The notes: generated by a model from the sequence alone, not told the origin. 52,951 nt of DNA from Crocinitomicaceae bacterium (GCA_002716065.1 PAZE01000023.1:5623-58573), one strand, 5' to 3'. Numbered from the stretch's first letter, positions 8,128 through 18,288 are shown. Program-made: numbers and translations.

Positions 8128-9777
8128 TTAATTATTCTTTTTTTCAAATTTATACTTAAGGTATTTGACACCTGCTCTTACTGAATTGTACGCATTTTCT
8201 TCTGGAAGAATTGATGGGATTAGCTCTAGCTCTTGAAACTGCTTAAAAATGTGATCGTTAATGCCTACTACAATAACATCAATAGATTTTGCTTTGAAAT
8301 TAGTAATGATTTCTTCTAAAACATATATTCCAGAAGCATCTATGTAAGGTACGTTAGACATGTTAATAATAACTGCATCTTTATCTACAATTTTTTCAGC
8401 TTGAGATTTAAATTGATCTGAAAAACCATAGAACAAGGGACCTTCTAGTTCAAAATCAAAGATTCTATTTTGAAGTGTTTCAGGAAGCTTTAATTTTTTT
8501 TCTAGGTCTATTAAATTTCCTTTTTTACTTCTTTGGTTAACAATTTCTCCCATTTTTTGCATGAAAAAGAACGAGGAAATCACCATCCCAACTCCAACAG
8601 CAATTAATAAGTCAGCAAATATGGTTATGGTAATTACAACTAAAAGAACAAATGTGTCACTGTTTCTTAGTTTAATTAACCTTTTAATTCCTTTAAAATC
8701 AATTATTCCTATTCCAACACTTATAAGTAATGCTGAAAGAACAGGAATTGGTATTACTCTAACGTAATTTGAAAAACCAAGTAAAATAATAATTAGAAAA
8801 AGACCTTTAAGGATACCACTTAAATTGGATCTTCCATTTGAATTTATGTTTGCTACAGTTCCAGTAGTAGATCCGGCTCCTGGAAGACCTCCAAAAAGTG
8901 CCGATACAAAATTTCCTATTCCTTGACCTATTAATTCTCTGTTTCCATTGTGTTTGGTTTTGGTAATATTGTCTGCAACAACAGAAGTTAATAGTGTATC
9001 AATAGTTCCTAATCCAGCAAGTGTAAGAGCACTAATGGTAATCATTGATAAATCGGATATTTTTAAAGTGGATAAAAATTCAAGCTTTAAGCTGGGTAAA
9101 TCAGAAGGTATTTTTCCAATAACTAAAAAGGAAGTTTCATCCATAAAAAGTGAAACAACAGTAGCCGAAATTAGAGCAATTAATCCTGCAGGTAGTTTTT
9201 TTGAAATTAAAGGAATGAGATAAATCAAAAGTAATGTAGTTCCACCTAAAATTATTGAACTCCAATGGTGGTGAATAACTGGATCTGGAAGGTGGCTAAT
9301 AATATTAATTATCCCTTTGGGTGTTTTCTCGCCAAAAAAATTATGCCATTGAAATAAAATAATGATTACACCAATTCCCCCCATAAAACCTGAAAGTACA
9401 GGGTAGGATATGTACTTAACATATTTCGATATATTGATTAATCCAAAAACAATCTGAAAGATACCTGCAAGAGCAAAAGTGGCTATTATTATAGGAAGGG
9501 CATCGTCTAAAGAATTGTTGTTTGGAAGGCTAATTGCTGAATGAACAATGGTGGCAGCGACAATTGTCATTGGACCAGTAGGGTCGCTGATAAGTGTTTT
9601 GGTACCTGCTACTATTGAGGCGATAATCGCCAAAATAATTGCAGTATACATTCCTGCTTCTGCACCTAATCCACTTTGAAGACCAAATGCTAACCCCATT
9701 GGCAGAGCAATGATAGCCGCAGTTAGCCCACCAGTTAAATCGCCTTTAAAAGTTGATTTATAGTCTGAAAATCCCAT
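8128..9777 (-). CDS. SulP family inorganic anion transporter with STAS domain
   Basis: At 549 residues it begins with the SulP signature region (DLTGGLTAAIIALPMGLAFG, 13-32) and LISDPTGPMTIVAA (62-75). About 11-12 hydrophobic segments follow up to about residue 405, and then a C-terminal STAS domain from about 440 (DAVIINMSNVPYIDASGIYVLEEI). SulP proteins move sulfate, bicarbonate, dicarboxylates or other anions across the inner membrane, commonly coupled to Na+ or H+. In marine bacteria bicarbonate uptake is a common guess, but nothing in the sequence decides the anion. It is a single-gene unit divergent from the GT2 gene at 9890, with 112 bases between them. Confidence 0.93.
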   Translation of the reverse strand: MGFSDYKSTFKGDLTGGLTAAIIALPMGLAFGLQSGLGAEAGMYTAIILAIIASIVAGTKTLISDPTGPMTIVAATIVHSAISLPNNNSLDDALPIIIATFALAGIFQIVFGLINISKYVKYISYPVLSGFMGGIGVIIILFQWHNFFGEKTPKGIINIISHLPDPVIHHHWSSIILGGTTLLLIYLIPLISKKLPAGLIALISATVVSLFMDETSFLVIGKIPSDLPSLKLEFLSTLKISDLSMITISALTLAGLGTIDTLLTSVVADNITKTKHNGNRELIGQGIGNFVSALFGGLPGAGSTTGTVANINSNGRSNLSGILKGLFLIIILLGFSNYVRVIPIPVLSALLISVGIGIIDFKGIKRLIKLRNSDTFVLLVVITITIFADLLIAVGVGMVISSFFFMQKMGEIVNQRSKKGNLIDLEKKLKLPETLQNRIFDFELEGPLFYGFSDQFKSQAEKIVDKDAVIINMSNVPYIDASGIYVLEEIITNFKAKSIDVIVVGINDHIFKQFQELELIPSILPEENAYNSVRAGVKYLKYKFEKKNN

Positions 9778-9866
9778 TTGAAAACTGATTTGCTTTTAAA
9801 TGTAAAATTTTTTTAAACCAATTTTTCTATAAATAGATGAATACTCTATTTAATAAGATATAATTA

Positions 9867-9874
9867 TATTTTTG
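9867..9874 (+). promoter_or_regulatory. TAnnTTTG -7 box for the GT2-PAP2-GT39 operon
   Basis: TATTTTTG, exact match, ending 15 nt before the ATG at 9890. No convincing -33 TTG. Confidence 0.42.
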
Positions 9875-9889
9875 CATAAAATTTGCTAA

Positions 9890-10639
9890 ATGATTAAAGG
9901 GAAAAAAGTTGTAGTTGTAATGCCAGCGTATAATGCAGAACAAACATTGGAAAAAACCTATAATGAGATTCCTTTTGATGTTGTTGATCAGGTTATTCTA
10001 GTAGACGATCATGGTACTGATGAAACTGCAGAACTTGCAAAATCTTTAGGAGTAAATCATGTTATTCGCCATCAGAAAAACATGGGCTATGGTGGAAATC
10101 AAAAAACATGTTACAACAAAGCTTTAGAAATAGGTGCAGACATAATTATTATGGTGCATCCAGATTATCAATATACCCCTAAACTTATTGAAAGTATGGC
10201 TTATTTAATAGCTAATGATGTTTATCCAGTAGTACTTGGATCAAGAATTCTTGGTAAAGGAGCCTTAAAGGGAGGAATGCCAATTTATAAATACATTGCC
10301 AATCGAATGTTAACTTTTTTTCAAAATGTTATGGTTGGTCAAAAATTATCTGAATATCATACTGGTTATAGAGCTTTTTCCAAGGAGGTTTTAAATGGTA
10401 TATTATTTAATGAAAATTCTGATGATTTTGTTTTTGATAATCAAATGTTATCTCAAATTATTTACAATGATTTTGAAATAGCAGAAATCACTTGTCCTAC
10501 AAAGTATTTTGAAGAGGCGTCTTCTATTAATCTTTCAAGAAGTATAACATATGGTTTTGGAGTATTATCTACTTCGCTAAAACATTTTTTTACTAGAACG
10601 GGGTTATATAACTGGAAATTATTGACTAAAAATAAATAA
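9890..10639 (+). CDS. GT2 glycosyltransferase, dolichol-phosphate-mannose-synthase-like
   Basis: A 249-residue soluble GT-A enzyme without C-terminal membrane helices. It has [13 protein letters not shown] at 8-20, the donor motif [11 protein letters not shown] at 36-46, and [10 protein letters not shown] in place of the usual D-x-D/DADLQHPP region. [10 protein letters not shown] is close to the C-terminal acceptor-loop motif of DPM1-type enzymes. Such enzymes put a sugar from a nucleotide donor onto polyprenyl phosphate at the inner face of the cytoplasmic membrane. The next two genes, a PAP2 phosphatase and a GT-C transferase, start 0 and 4 bp after the preceding stop. This fits an operon that makes and uses a polyprenyl-phosphate sugar. 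Sugar identity is unknown. Confidence 0.85.
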   Translation: MIKGKKVVVVMPAYNAEQTLEKTYNEIPFDVVDQVILVDDHGTDETAELAKSLGVNHVIRHQKNMGYGGNQKTCYNKALEIGADIIIMVHPDYQYTPKLIESMAYLIANDVYPVVLGSRILGKGALKGGMPIYKYIANRMLTFFQNVMVGQKLSEYHTGYRAFSKEVLNGILFNENSDDFVFDNQMLSQIIYNDFEIAEITCPTKYFEEASSINLSRSITYGFGVLSTSLKHFFTRTGLYNWKLLTKNK

Positions 10640-11311
10640 ATGTTGGTCAGAATAAAGAATATTTTTTCTAGTCAGCTGTATTTTTTTATTGGCTATGTTG
10701 TTTTTTTATTTTTCATAGGGATGGTCTTGGTTTTATTTGATAAAAGAGAATCAGCATTCTGGGTAAATCAACAATGGACTTCTTTTTCTGATTCTTTTTT
10801 TAAATACCTAACCTATTTAGGTGATGGATGGTTTGCATTTGTAGTTGCAATATTGATTCTAGTTTTTAGCTCTAAATTAAAGTATGGTATTTACGCATTG
10901 TTGTCTTTTGTTTTGACAACTGGGGTTACACAAATTTTTAAAAGAGTGGTTTTTTCTGATTCTATGCGTCCTTCTCACGAGTATTTTACAGAGTTTAACG
11001 CTGGTATTTGGCATAAAGTAGAAGGTGTTGAGTTGTTAAGTGCCAATTCATTTCCAAGTGGACATGCTACTTCTGCATTTAGTATTTTTTGTTTGTTAAC
11101 ACTACTCAGTAAAAATAAATTTTTAGGCTTGGTTTTTCTTGTTTTGGCTGTATTAACTTCATTTTCAAGGGTATATTTATCTCAACATTTTTTAGAAGAT
11201 ATTTATGTTGGATCCTTAATAGGTTGTGTCGGAACTGTTTTAGTTGTTGTTTTGTTGAATTCTATGAATTGGAGCAAGTCATTTAATAAGCCTTTGTTGA
11301 ATAGAAATTAG
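10640..11311 (+). CDS. PAP2-superfamily membrane phosphatase
   Basis: A 223-residue membrane protein with about six helices and the acid-phosphatase triad of motifs. The first is Lys101 to Arg110-Pro111, the second PSGHATSAF at 139-147 and the third SRVYLSQHFLED at 176-187. The spacing in the first motif is K-x8-RP rather than the textbook K-x6-RP. Family members remove phosphate from undecaprenyl pyrophosphate, phosphatidylglycerophosphate or lipid A at the outer face of the inner membrane. The ATG directly abuts the stop of the upstream GT2 gene, and a GT39 gene follows after 4 bp. Recycling of polyprenyl pyrophosphate or dephosphorylation of lipid A before sugar addition would suit this context, but that is inference. 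Confidence 0.87.
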   Translation: MLVRIKNIFSSQLYFFIGYVVFLFFIGMVLVLFDKRESAFWVNQQWTSFSDSFFKYLTYLGDGWFAFVVAILILVFSSKLKYGIYALLSFVLTTGVTQIFKRVVFSDSMRPSHEYFTEFNAGIWHKVEGVELLSANSFPSGHATSAFSIFCLLTLLSKNKFLGLVFLVLAVLTSFSRVYLSQHFLEDIYVGSLIGCVGTVLVVVLLNSMNWSKSFNKPLLNRN

Positions 11312-11315
11312 TTTT

Positions 11316-13028
11316 GTGGAAAGGTCAGCTAAAATAATTCCTTATATAATTCTTGCATTAATTGGACTAATTCTTTTTGTTCCTTTTATTGGAGATTTTC
11401 ATCTTTTTGATTGGGATGAAATTAATTTTGCTGAATCTTCAAGAGAGATGCTTGTAAGTGGAAATTTTTTTCAGGTCCAAATAAACTATGAACCTTTTCA
11501 AGAAAAACCACCACTTTTCTTTTGGTTGCAAGCACTTTCTATGAAAATTTTTGGTATAAGTGAATTTTCTGCTCGTTTGCCTAATGCAATCTTTGGAGTT
11601 TTATCATTATTGATATTGTTTCGAATAGGTAGCAAACTTAAAAATTCCCGTTTTGGTTGGATTTGGGCATTAATTTATTTGGGTTCTCTTCTGCCTCACT
11701 TGTATTATAAATCAGGTATAATTGATCCGGTTTTTAACTTATTTATTTTTCTGGGTGTTTATTTTTTTATTAGATGGGTGTCTAATCAAAAAATACAACA
11801 AAGAAATCTTTGTTCTATGCTATCGGGATTATGTATTGGTTTTGCTATTATAACCAAAGGACCTGTTGGCTTTCTTCTTTTGTTTTTAACTGTAATTGTT
11901 TATTGGTTGTTAAAGAGAGAAAAACGATTTTTTTCTATTAAAGAAGTTATGATTTTTGGAGTTTCTGTACTTTTTGTCTCTTGCTTTTGGTTTGGACATG
12001 AAACCATAAAAAATGGCCCATGGTTTCTAATAGAATTTGTAAAATACCAAATTGAATTATTTTCTGAACCTGTAGCCGGACATCAGCAGCCTTTTTATTA
12101 TCATTTTGTAGTGGTATTATTTGGTTGTATGCCCATGTCTTTCATTGCACTTCCAAGGTTTTTTAAACAAAGTGAGACTGATGTACTTTCATTTGAGCGT
12201 TGGATGAAAGTATTGTTTTGGGTGGTGTTAATTTTATTTACCATTGTTTCAACCAAAATTGTTCACTATTCTTCGATGACTTATTTACCATTGAGTTATT
12301 TAGCTGCTTTACAGCTTAACAATTGGAATAGCTCAACTTCTAAGTGGCTTAATCTGCTTTTAATTGTTGTTGGAAGTTTGATTTCAGTGGTTTTATTTTT
12401 AATTCCTTTTCTTGCTCATTTTCATTTGAATTATTTGCAGGGGTTAATTGCTGATAAGTTTTTTAGTGCACAATTGGTTTTAGATGTCAACTGGTTTGGG
12501 TTTGAATGGATGATTTCATTGGTTTATGGGGTCTCGATTTTATTCTTTGTTTATCTTCTAAACAAAAGAAATATAATCCTGTCTCTTGTTGTTCTGGTAA
12601 TAGGGCTGGGAAGTACCATTTTGCTGTTAGGAAAATATGTGCTTCCAAAAGTTGAAATATATAGTCAAGGACCTGCAATTGATTTTTATGAGTCGATACA
12701 AAACGAAAATGTGTATATCACAACTGTTGGATACAAAAGCTATGCACAATATTATTACACCAAAATAAATGCACTAGAAGAATCAGATGCGTTGTACGAG
12801 CAAAAAATTAAAGCTAAAGAAATTGTTATGCATAAACATTCTGCTTTTAATCATTTGGCAGTAAAACAGTACAATTCAATTCTACTGGACTGGTTAAAAA
12901 ATGGAGCTATTGATAAGCCAGTTTATTTTGTTTCCAGAATTGATAGAAATCACTTATTAGATAGTAATAAAAACATTTCATTTCTTTATCAAAAGGGAGG
13001 ATTTGTTTTTTATAAAAGAAACCCATAA
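11316..13028 (+). CDS. ArnT-like GT39 (GT-C) glycosyltransferase
   Basis: A 570-residue polytopic protein with the GT-C/PMT_2 hallmark acidic pair in the first periplasmic loop, Asp34-Glu35 in DWDEINFAESSREM. Next comes FQEKPPLFFWLQALSMKIFG, the conserved region of ArnT-like enzymes. About 11-13 hydrophobic segments follow, and a soluble C-terminal part of about 120 residues. These enzymes transfer sugars from polyprenyl phosphate to lipid A, other lipids or proteins on the periplasmic side. The GTG at 11316 is the start: an in-frame TGA at 11298 blocks extension and the next Met is deep in the loop. It is coupled 4 bp behind the PAP2 gene. A second, paralogous enzyme is at 27548-29224. Confidence 0.88.
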   Translation: MERSAKIIPYIILALIGLILFVPFIGDFHLFDWDEINFAESSREMLVSGNFFQVQINYEPFQEKPPLFFWLQALSMKIFGISEFSARLPNAIFGVLSLLILFRIGSKLKNSRFGWIWALIYLGSLLPHLYYKSGIIDPVFNLFIFLGVYFFIRWVSNQKIQQRNLCSMLSGLCIGFAIITKGPVGFLLLFLTVIVYWLLKREKRFFSIKEVMIFGVSVLFVSCFWFGHETIKNGPWFLIEFVKYQIELFSEPVAGHQQPFYYHFVVVLFGCMPMSFIALPRFFKQSETDVLSFERWMKVLFWVVLILFTIVSTKIVHYSSMTYLPLSYLAALQLNNWNSSTSKWLNLLLIVVGSLISVVLFLIPFLAHFHLNYLQGLIADKFFSAQLVLDVNWFGFEWMISLVYGVSILFFVYLLNKRNIILSLVVLVIGLGSTILLLGKYVLPKVEIYSQGPAIDFYESIQNENVYITTVGYKSYAQYYYTKINALEESDALYEQKIKAKEIVMHKHSAFNHLAVKQYNSILLDWLKNGAIDKPVYFVSRIDRNHLLDSNKNISFLYQKGGFVFYKRNP

Positions 13029-13037
13029 AATAACAGT

Positions 13038-14483
13038 ATGCAAGTAAGAAATTTAAAACCTGAAATAGTTTGGAATCACTTTGAAGATTTAAATAATGTT
13101 CCTAGACCCTCAAAAAAGGAAGAAAAAGTTATTGCTTTTATGAAGAGTTTTGGAGAGACTAATAATTTACCAACATATGTTGACTCAGCAGGAAATGTAA
13201 TTATCAAAAAATCTGCTTCAAAGGGAATGGAAAATAGAAAAACTGTGATTCTTCAAAGTCATTTAGATATGGTGCATCAAAAAAATGCAGATACTGTATT
13301 TGATTTCGAAAATGAAGGTATTAAAATGTTTGTTGATGGTGATTGGGTCACAGCAGAGGGAACCACACTTGGTGCAGATAATGGTATGGGTGTAGCCGCA
13401 ATAATGTCTTTGTTAGTTTCAAAAGATATTGATCATCCACCTTTAGAAGCTCTTTTTACTATTGATGAAGAAACTGGAATGACCGGTGCTTTTGAATTGG
13501 AACAAGAAATATTAGATGGTCAAATTTTATTAAACTTAGATACTGAAGATGATGACGAGTTTAGCATTGGATGTGCTGGTGGTATAGATACCAATAGCTA
13601 TTTTCAGTACCAACCAGAAGCTATATCAAATTCAGAATTTGCCTATGAGCTTAGTGTTACTGGTTTAAAAGGTGGTCACTCCGGAATGGATATTCATTTA
13701 GAAAGAGCAAACGCCAATAAGATTATGAACCGATTAATGGGGGAGCTAATCAATTTTAATATTAAAATTGTCTCCATTGATGGAGGAAGTTTAAGAAACG
13801 CTATTCCAAGAGAGTCTTTTGCATCTATTGTTGTTAATGATAAAGATGCAACATCCAAATTAGATGCAGCCATTACTAGTATTAAGGAAGAGTTTTCAAT
13901 TTCTGATTCGGATATGTTTATTTCATATAATCAAACTAGTCTTCCCAACACATCTATGTCTTATGAAGATTCTCTAAAAGTAATTTATTCGTTAATGGCG
14001 GTTCATAATGGGGTATACAGAATGAGTAGTGCTATTGAAGGATTGGTGGAGACCTCTTCTTCTCTAGCAAGGGTAATTGTTGAGAATGGAGAATTCAAAA
14101 CCCAATCCTTACAAAGGAGTTCTGTTGAGTCTTCAAAAATGGATATTGCAAAAACAGTTGGTTCAGTATTTCATCTTATAGGGGCGCGTGTGGAACATAC
14201 GGGATCTTACCCAGGATGGGCTCCCAATCCAAAGTCCGAAATTTTAGAAATAATGAAATCGTTATATGTAGATATGTATAATGAACAACCTAGGGTTCAA
14301 GCATGTCATGCTGGTTTGGAATGTGGGATTTTAAATGAAAGATATCCAGGGTTAGATATGATTTCTTTTGGGCCGACAATAAGAAACCCGCACTCTCCAG
14401 ACGAAAAGGTGCATATTGGGTCAGTTGCTAAGTTTTGGGAATTTTTATTGGAAGTTTTAAAGCGAATTCCTGAAGCGAATTAA
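13038..14483 (+). CDS. pepD: Cytosolic non-specific dipeptidase / aminoacyl-histidine dipeptidase (M20)
   Basis: At 481 residues it matches PepD-type M20 metallopeptidases in length and motifs. Zinc ligands and catalytic residues are visible: His75 in LQSHLDMVHQ, Asp114 in TLGADNGMG, the Glu144-Glu145 pair in TIDEETGMTG and Asp168 in LNLDTEDDD. LKGGHSGMDIH is the conserved turn before the lid domain. It hydrolyses dipeptides, including Xaa-His, in the cytoplasm. ATG at 13038 is 9 bp after the GT39 stop. Its TAA overlaps the convergent DUF5686 gene's stop in a shared TTAA. Confidence 0.94.
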   Translation: MQVRNLKPEIVWNHFEDLNNVPRPSKKEEKVIAFMKSFGETNNLPTYVDSAGNVIIKKSASKGMENRKTVILQSHLDMVHQKNADTVFDFENEGIKMFVDGDWVTAEGTTLGADNGMGVAAIMSLLVSKDIDHPPLEALFTIDEETGMTGAFELEQEILDGQILLNLDTEDDDEFSIGCAGGIDTNSYFQYQPEAISNSEFAYELSVTGLKGGHSGMDIHLERANANKIMNRLMGELINFNIKIVSIDGGSLRNAIPRESFASIVVNDKDATSKLDAAITSIKEEFSISDSDMFISYNQTSLPNTSMSYEDSLKVIYSLMAVHNGVYRMSSAIEGLVETSSSLARVIVENGEFKTQSLQRSSVESSKMDIAKTVGSVFHLIGARVEHTGSYPGWAPNPKSEILEIMKSLYVDMYNEQPRVQACHAGLECGILNERYPGLDMISFGPTIRNPHSPDEKVHIGSVAKFWEFLLEVLKRIPEAN

Positions 14484-17005
14484 TAGTCCCATTTTCTGCT
14501 AAATGGGTTGTATAGGCTAATTCCAAATTTATAGCTTAGGTTTGGGCTTTGTAAGTTGTTTTCAGCTGTTATTGCGTAAAAGCCAAATCGAAGTAGTGTT
14601 TCTTTGATTCTTGTAACTCTTTCAATACCGGCAAATATTTCCCCGTGCGCTACATCGTCAGACGGCATAAGTAAAAAACCTGCCCCACCAGCAAGGGATA
14701 ACTTTAGGTAGTGAATTAGTGGAATTTTGTTGAGTATGTTGCCTTCAAAATGATGCATATAGTTTCCTCTAATGTACTCAGAAGAAGTGCTCAAGGTAGG
14801 GCCGATAAGCTGAAAAGATTTTAGTGGGTTGCTAAAGAAAAATATATCAGACCCTCTGAAATATTTCCACTCGATAATTCTTAGATTGTTTTTATTTATA
14901 AAGCTTCCAAGTTGTATGTTCCATTTTGAAGAACCTAGTTGAGGAAAATTAATTTCATCAAATACTCCTGCTTCTATGTAGTCAAAATTAACTTCACTAT
15001 TGAATATTCCAGGAAGACCTTTTCGGTAAATTATATTGAAAGTAGGAAGCTTACTTCCAAGAATTATTTTTTTATTTCGTTTAAAGTAGTACTGTTGTTT
15101 AGGAATATAAGTTAGTTGAAGACGAATTTCTGTTTTAATATAATCCTGAAATTCGGCAGGTGTATTTAAGCTGTCTTCATAGCTAATTTGATTTTCCCAG
15201 CTTGCAAATTCTAATCCTGCAAGAGAAATCATGTTTGAATAGTTGATTTTTGCTTCAGCATAAAAGCCGTTAAATAGCTCCATTCTTTGAGCTATATTTA
15301 TACTTCTTTTTCTTACATAATTGCTTCTTGAAAATGCAGAAGTTAAAGAAGCAAAACTGTTTATTAGATCATAGTAATCTCCCAATTCAATATAGGTACG
15401 TACAAATTTTTTGGGTACATAGGTTAAGCCAATTCCAATGTTCCCTTTAACATCTTTATTTCTAAATCCATAATCGATTTCAGTATCAGTTTCAAGTAAG
15501 AAGTCATTCTTAAATGCTTTGTTAAAGTGAGTGCCTATTCGGTGTCTGTATCCACCAATTCCTAAAAAATTAAACTGACTTACAAGAGGTTCAATGTAAA
15601 ATTCATTTCCTTTAAAAAGGTTTCTTCTGTAAATGCCAGAAAAAAGTATTCTTGTGAGTGTTATTTTATTTAATGCGCTGTCTTGAGATAGTAAGTACTT
15701 TTCACTGTGGTAAAATTCTTTTAGACTATCAAGCGTTTCTATGTAATGTAATTCTCTTTCCTGAAGAGTAATAGGACGAATTTTATTCCAAAAACTAGAA
15801 TCTCTATTGTATGCACTATCTTCATAGGTTCTAAGTTCAGCGTTAAAGAATTTCTTTTCAAAAGATGTATTTACCTTATAGTGGCTATGTGCAATTCTTG
15901 CATTTCCTATTATTTGATATTTTCCGTCTTTGATGGTGTAATTTATTTCTCTTCTTGTTGGAACATAGATATTGTTGTCAATTTTACTGTAATCTTGAAT
16001 AAGATTGAAGTTCTTGCAAAAAAGCATTGGACCACTTATGCTCAATTCAATTGATTGAAGAGAAAATGTGCTGTCTTCAATAAAAAGAAATCCTTTGAAA
16101 AGAGGCTCTCCTTTGAAAAGAGGTGTTACTTTTATTTTATAAATTTTATTCTTGTCATTGTTGTAAAACGAACCTTCAAAATCATATTTATAGTATACTA
16201 CACCATTCAAACTAAGAGGGGAGATAACGGGTTTTTCAACTACATTTTTGATTTCTACAGCATTTTTATAAAGGTTGAAGTCACCTGAAGAAACTTCAGT
16301 ATATAAAAGATAAGGATCTTCAAGTTGTTGATTGTCAGGGACGATTGAATACTCTCCATAGCCAAACTCAGCGCTTATGTCAAGTCCGGATTCTTTTTCA
16401 GTATCAGCAAAATCATGGTAGCCAAAAAAGGCTTCTTTGTAGCTGTTTGGGGCTTGAAAATTAGTAATACTATAACTTTCAATAAGGTTTAATATTTCTT
16501 CTTCAATTGAGTCTTTTGGAGCTTTTTCTTTAACTGGTGTTTTAGCATTAATGAGTTCTTTAATTAATGAATTTTTTAAGTAGGTACTGCAGGAATAGGA
16601 ATGGATTGAGTTGAGGTGTTTTTTTCTGTTTTTTCTAACATTTGCCATTACCTCTTTTGCCTTATTTTTAGTGTTGGAATAAATTTCTAGTTCGTTAAGT
16701 TGGGTAGAGCTAGATTGTAATTTCACATCAATTGTTATGGGTTTGTTGGAAAGTTCCACATTGTGAATTACAGATTGATATCCTATGAAGCTATAGGTTA
16801 TGTCGTAATTTCCAGGTTTAAGTTCAATGAAATAGTCGCCAAGAGTATTGGTGGTTACACCATAGGTTGTATTGTGAATATATACAGTTGCAAAAGGAAG
16901 AGGTTCGTTATTTTCATCAACAACCTTTCCTTTGATGTAGCTACAATACCCATTTATTGAGATTAAAAGTGGTAAAAAAACAAAGAAAATAAGCTTGTGT
17001 TTCAT
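14480..17005 (-). CDS. DUF5686-type outer-membrane protein with carboxypeptidase-regulatory-like domain
   Basis: An 841-residue protein with a signal peptide (about 1-22). A carboxypeptidase-regulatory-like beta-sandwich occupies about 23-115 (KGKVVDENNEPLPFATVYI). A long region rich in aromatic, alternating beta-strand sequence ends in an aromatic C-terminus typical of a beta-barrel. This arrangement is that of the Bacteroidota DUF5686 family, which resembles TonB-linked or surface-associated barrels but lacks a plug domain and has no established biochemical role. It is a single gene, convergent with pepD and divergent from panB (125-base gap). No TAnnTTTG box was found upstream. Confidence 0.8.
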   Translation of the reverse strand: MKHKLIFFVFLPLLISINGYCSYIKGKVVDENNEPLPFATVYIHNTTYGVTTNTLGDYFIELKPGNYDITYSFIGYQSVIHNVELSNKPITIDVKLQSSSTQLNELEIYSNTKNKAKEVMANVRKNRKKHLNSIHSYSCSTYLKNSLIKELINAKTPVKEKAPKDSIEEEILNLIESYSITNFQAPNSYKEAFFGYHDFADTEKESGLDISAEFGYGEYSIVPDNQQLEDPYLLYTEVSSGDFNLYKNAVEIKNVVEKPVISPLSLNGVVYYKYDFEGSFYNNDKNKIYKIKVTPLFKGEPLFKGFLFIEDSTFSLQSIELSISGPMLFCKNFNLIQDYSKIDNNIYVPTRREINYTIKDGKYQIIGNARIAHSHYKVNTSFEKKFFNAELRTYEDSAYNRDSSFWNKIRPITLQERELHYIETLDSLKEFYHSEKYLLSQDSALNKITLTRILFSGIYRRNLFKGNEFYIEPLVSQFNFLGIGGYRHRIGTHFNKAFKNDFLLETDTEIDYGFRNKDVKGNIGIGLTYVPKKFVRTYIELGDYYDLINSFASLTSAFSRSNYVRKRSINIAQRMELFNGFYAEAKINYSNMISLAGLEFASWENQISYEDSLNTPAEFQDYIKTEIRLQLTYIPKQQYYFKRNKKIILGSKLPTFNIIYRKGLPGIFNSEVNFDYIEAGVFDEINFPQLGSSKWNIQLGSFINKNNLRIIEWKYFRGSDIFFFSNPLKSFQLIGPTLSTSSEYIRGNYMHHFEGNILNKIPLIHYLKLSLAGGAGFLLMPSDDVAHGEIFAGIERVTRIKETLLRFGFYAITAENNLQSPNLSYKFGISLYNPFSRKWDY

Positions 17006-17108
17006 TCGTTTAGCTCAATAGTTATATAAATTTAAAAAGATAATTTATAGGATTTATTGTCTTTCAATAGAAATGGGTGTTTACAAATGTCTATTTATCA
17101 TTAATAGT

Positions 17109-17116
17109 TAAATTTG
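17109..17116 (+). promoter_or_regulatory. TAnnTTTG -7 box for panB
   Basis: TAAATTTG, exact match, ending 14 nt before the panB ATG. Confidence 0.42.
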
Positions 17117-17130
17117 TAAAAAAAAAGTAA

Positions 17131-17946
17131 ATGTCTCAGCATAAAGAAATAAAAAGAGTTACGACTCATGTCCTTCAGGAGATGAAACATAGGGGTGAGA
17201 AAATCTCTATGCTTACTGCTTATGATTATTCTACTGCATCTATTGTTGATCAAGCTGGAATGGATGTTATTTTGGTAGGTGATTCAGCTTCTAATGTAAT
17301 GGCTGGTCACGAGACCACTTTGCCCATCACCTTAGATCAAATGATTTATCATGCCTCATCTGTTATTCGTGCTGTTAAAAGGTCGTTGGTAGTGGTTGAT
17401 TTGCCTTTTGGCTCTTATCAAGGTAATTCTAAAGGAGCATTGAAATCTGCAGTTCGAATCATGAAGGAAGCTGAAGCCCATGCTGTTAAATTGGAGGGTG
17501 GTTCTGAGATTATTGAATGTGTAGAAAGAATACTTAAAGCAGGTATTCCTGTTATGGGGCATTTGGGGCTTACTCCTCAATCAATTTATAAGTTTGGTAC
17601 TTATACCGTAAGAGCAAAAGAAGATGCAGAAGCAAAACGTTTGATCAAAGATGCGCTTTTGCTTCAGAAAGCAGGTTGTTTCGCCATTATACTTGAAAAA
17701 GTACCAGCTTCATTAGCTGAAAAAGTGGCAGCTGAATTAGCTATTCCTGTTATTGGTATTGGTGCTGGAGGTGGTGTTGATGGTCAAGTTCTTGTTCTAC
17801 ATGATATGTTGGGTATCACTCAGGAGTTTTCTCCACGTTTTCTTAGAAGGTACTTAAATCTTTTTGATTCAATGAAAAAAGCATTCGAAAATTACATTAA
17901 GGATGTAAAAAGCAAAGATTTTCCAAATAATTCTGAGCAATATTAA
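17131..17946 (+). CDS. panB: 3-methyl-2-oxobutanoate hydroxymethyltransferase (ketopantoate synthase)
   Basis: At 271 residues it is a standard PanB TIM barrel. Visible motifs are [19 protein letters not shown], the Mg-binding region [35 protein letters not shown] for substrate binding, [10 protein letters not shown], and [22 protein letters not shown] near the C-terminus. It makes ketopantoate from 2-oxoisovalerate and methylene-THF, the first step to pantothenate and CoA. It sits alone with its own promoter box. The TRL-like lipoprotein genes that follow after 65 bases are functionally unrelated. Confidence 0.96.
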   Translation: MSQHKEIKRVTTHVLQEMKHRGEKISMLTAYDYSTASIVDQAGMDVILVGDSASNVMAGHETTLPITLDQMIYHASSVIRAVKRSLVVVDLPFGSYQGNSKGALKSAVRIMKEAEAHAVKLEGGSEIIECVERILKAGIPVMGHLGLTPQSIYKFGTYTVRAKEDAEAKRLIKDALLLQKAGCFAIILEKVPASLAEKVAAELAIPVIGIGAGGGVDGQVLVLHDMLGITQEFSPRFLRRYLNLFDSMKKAFENYIKDVKSKDFPNNSEQY

Positions 17947-18011
17947 CTTTTTATCTTCTTTATAATAATTATTTTTTACCTTTAATATAGTTAACTTAAA
18001 AATTCAAAACT

Positions 18012-18269
18012 ATGATGAAGAAAATTTTAATTGCATTTGGTTGCATGGCATTTATGTCAAGTTGTACTTTATCGCACACTATTAGTTGTACTAACAATCC
18101 TGTTGGTTCTAAAGTGGGTATGGTAAAAACTAAACTTTTTGGTGACCAAGATTTGTCTTACGAAACTGCTTGTAAAAATGGTAACATTACTAAGGTAGGT
18201 ACTGTTGAGACCAAAATGACGAATTATTTAATTTTTTTACAAACCAAAATTGTTGTTACTGGAGAATAA
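18012..18269 (+). CDS. TRL-like lipoprotein, copy 1 of 3
   Basis: An 85-residue precursor with a lipoprotein signal ending MSSC (Cys18). The mature part is about 67 residues with the TRL-like pattern: TNNPVGSKVG near the start, then ETACKNGNITKVGTVETK and a closing VVTGE. It shares with its two neighbours the core N-x-x-x-G-x-K-x-G, A-x-K-N-G-x-I-x-x-V/I-x-T-V/S-x-x-K and a T-G end. It has extra cysteines in the mature chain (CTNNP and TACKN) that the other copies lack. The family is named from a tRNA-associated locus in other bacteria; its function is unknown. Probably anchored in the outer membrane facing the periplasm. Family assignment is from pattern recognition. Confidence 0.7.
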   Translation: MMKKILIAFGCMAFMSSCTLSHTISCTNNPVGSKVGMVKTKLFGDQDLSYETACKNGNITKVGTVETKMTNYLIFLQTKIVVTGE

Positions 18270-18288
18270 CATCTAAAAAATTAATATT

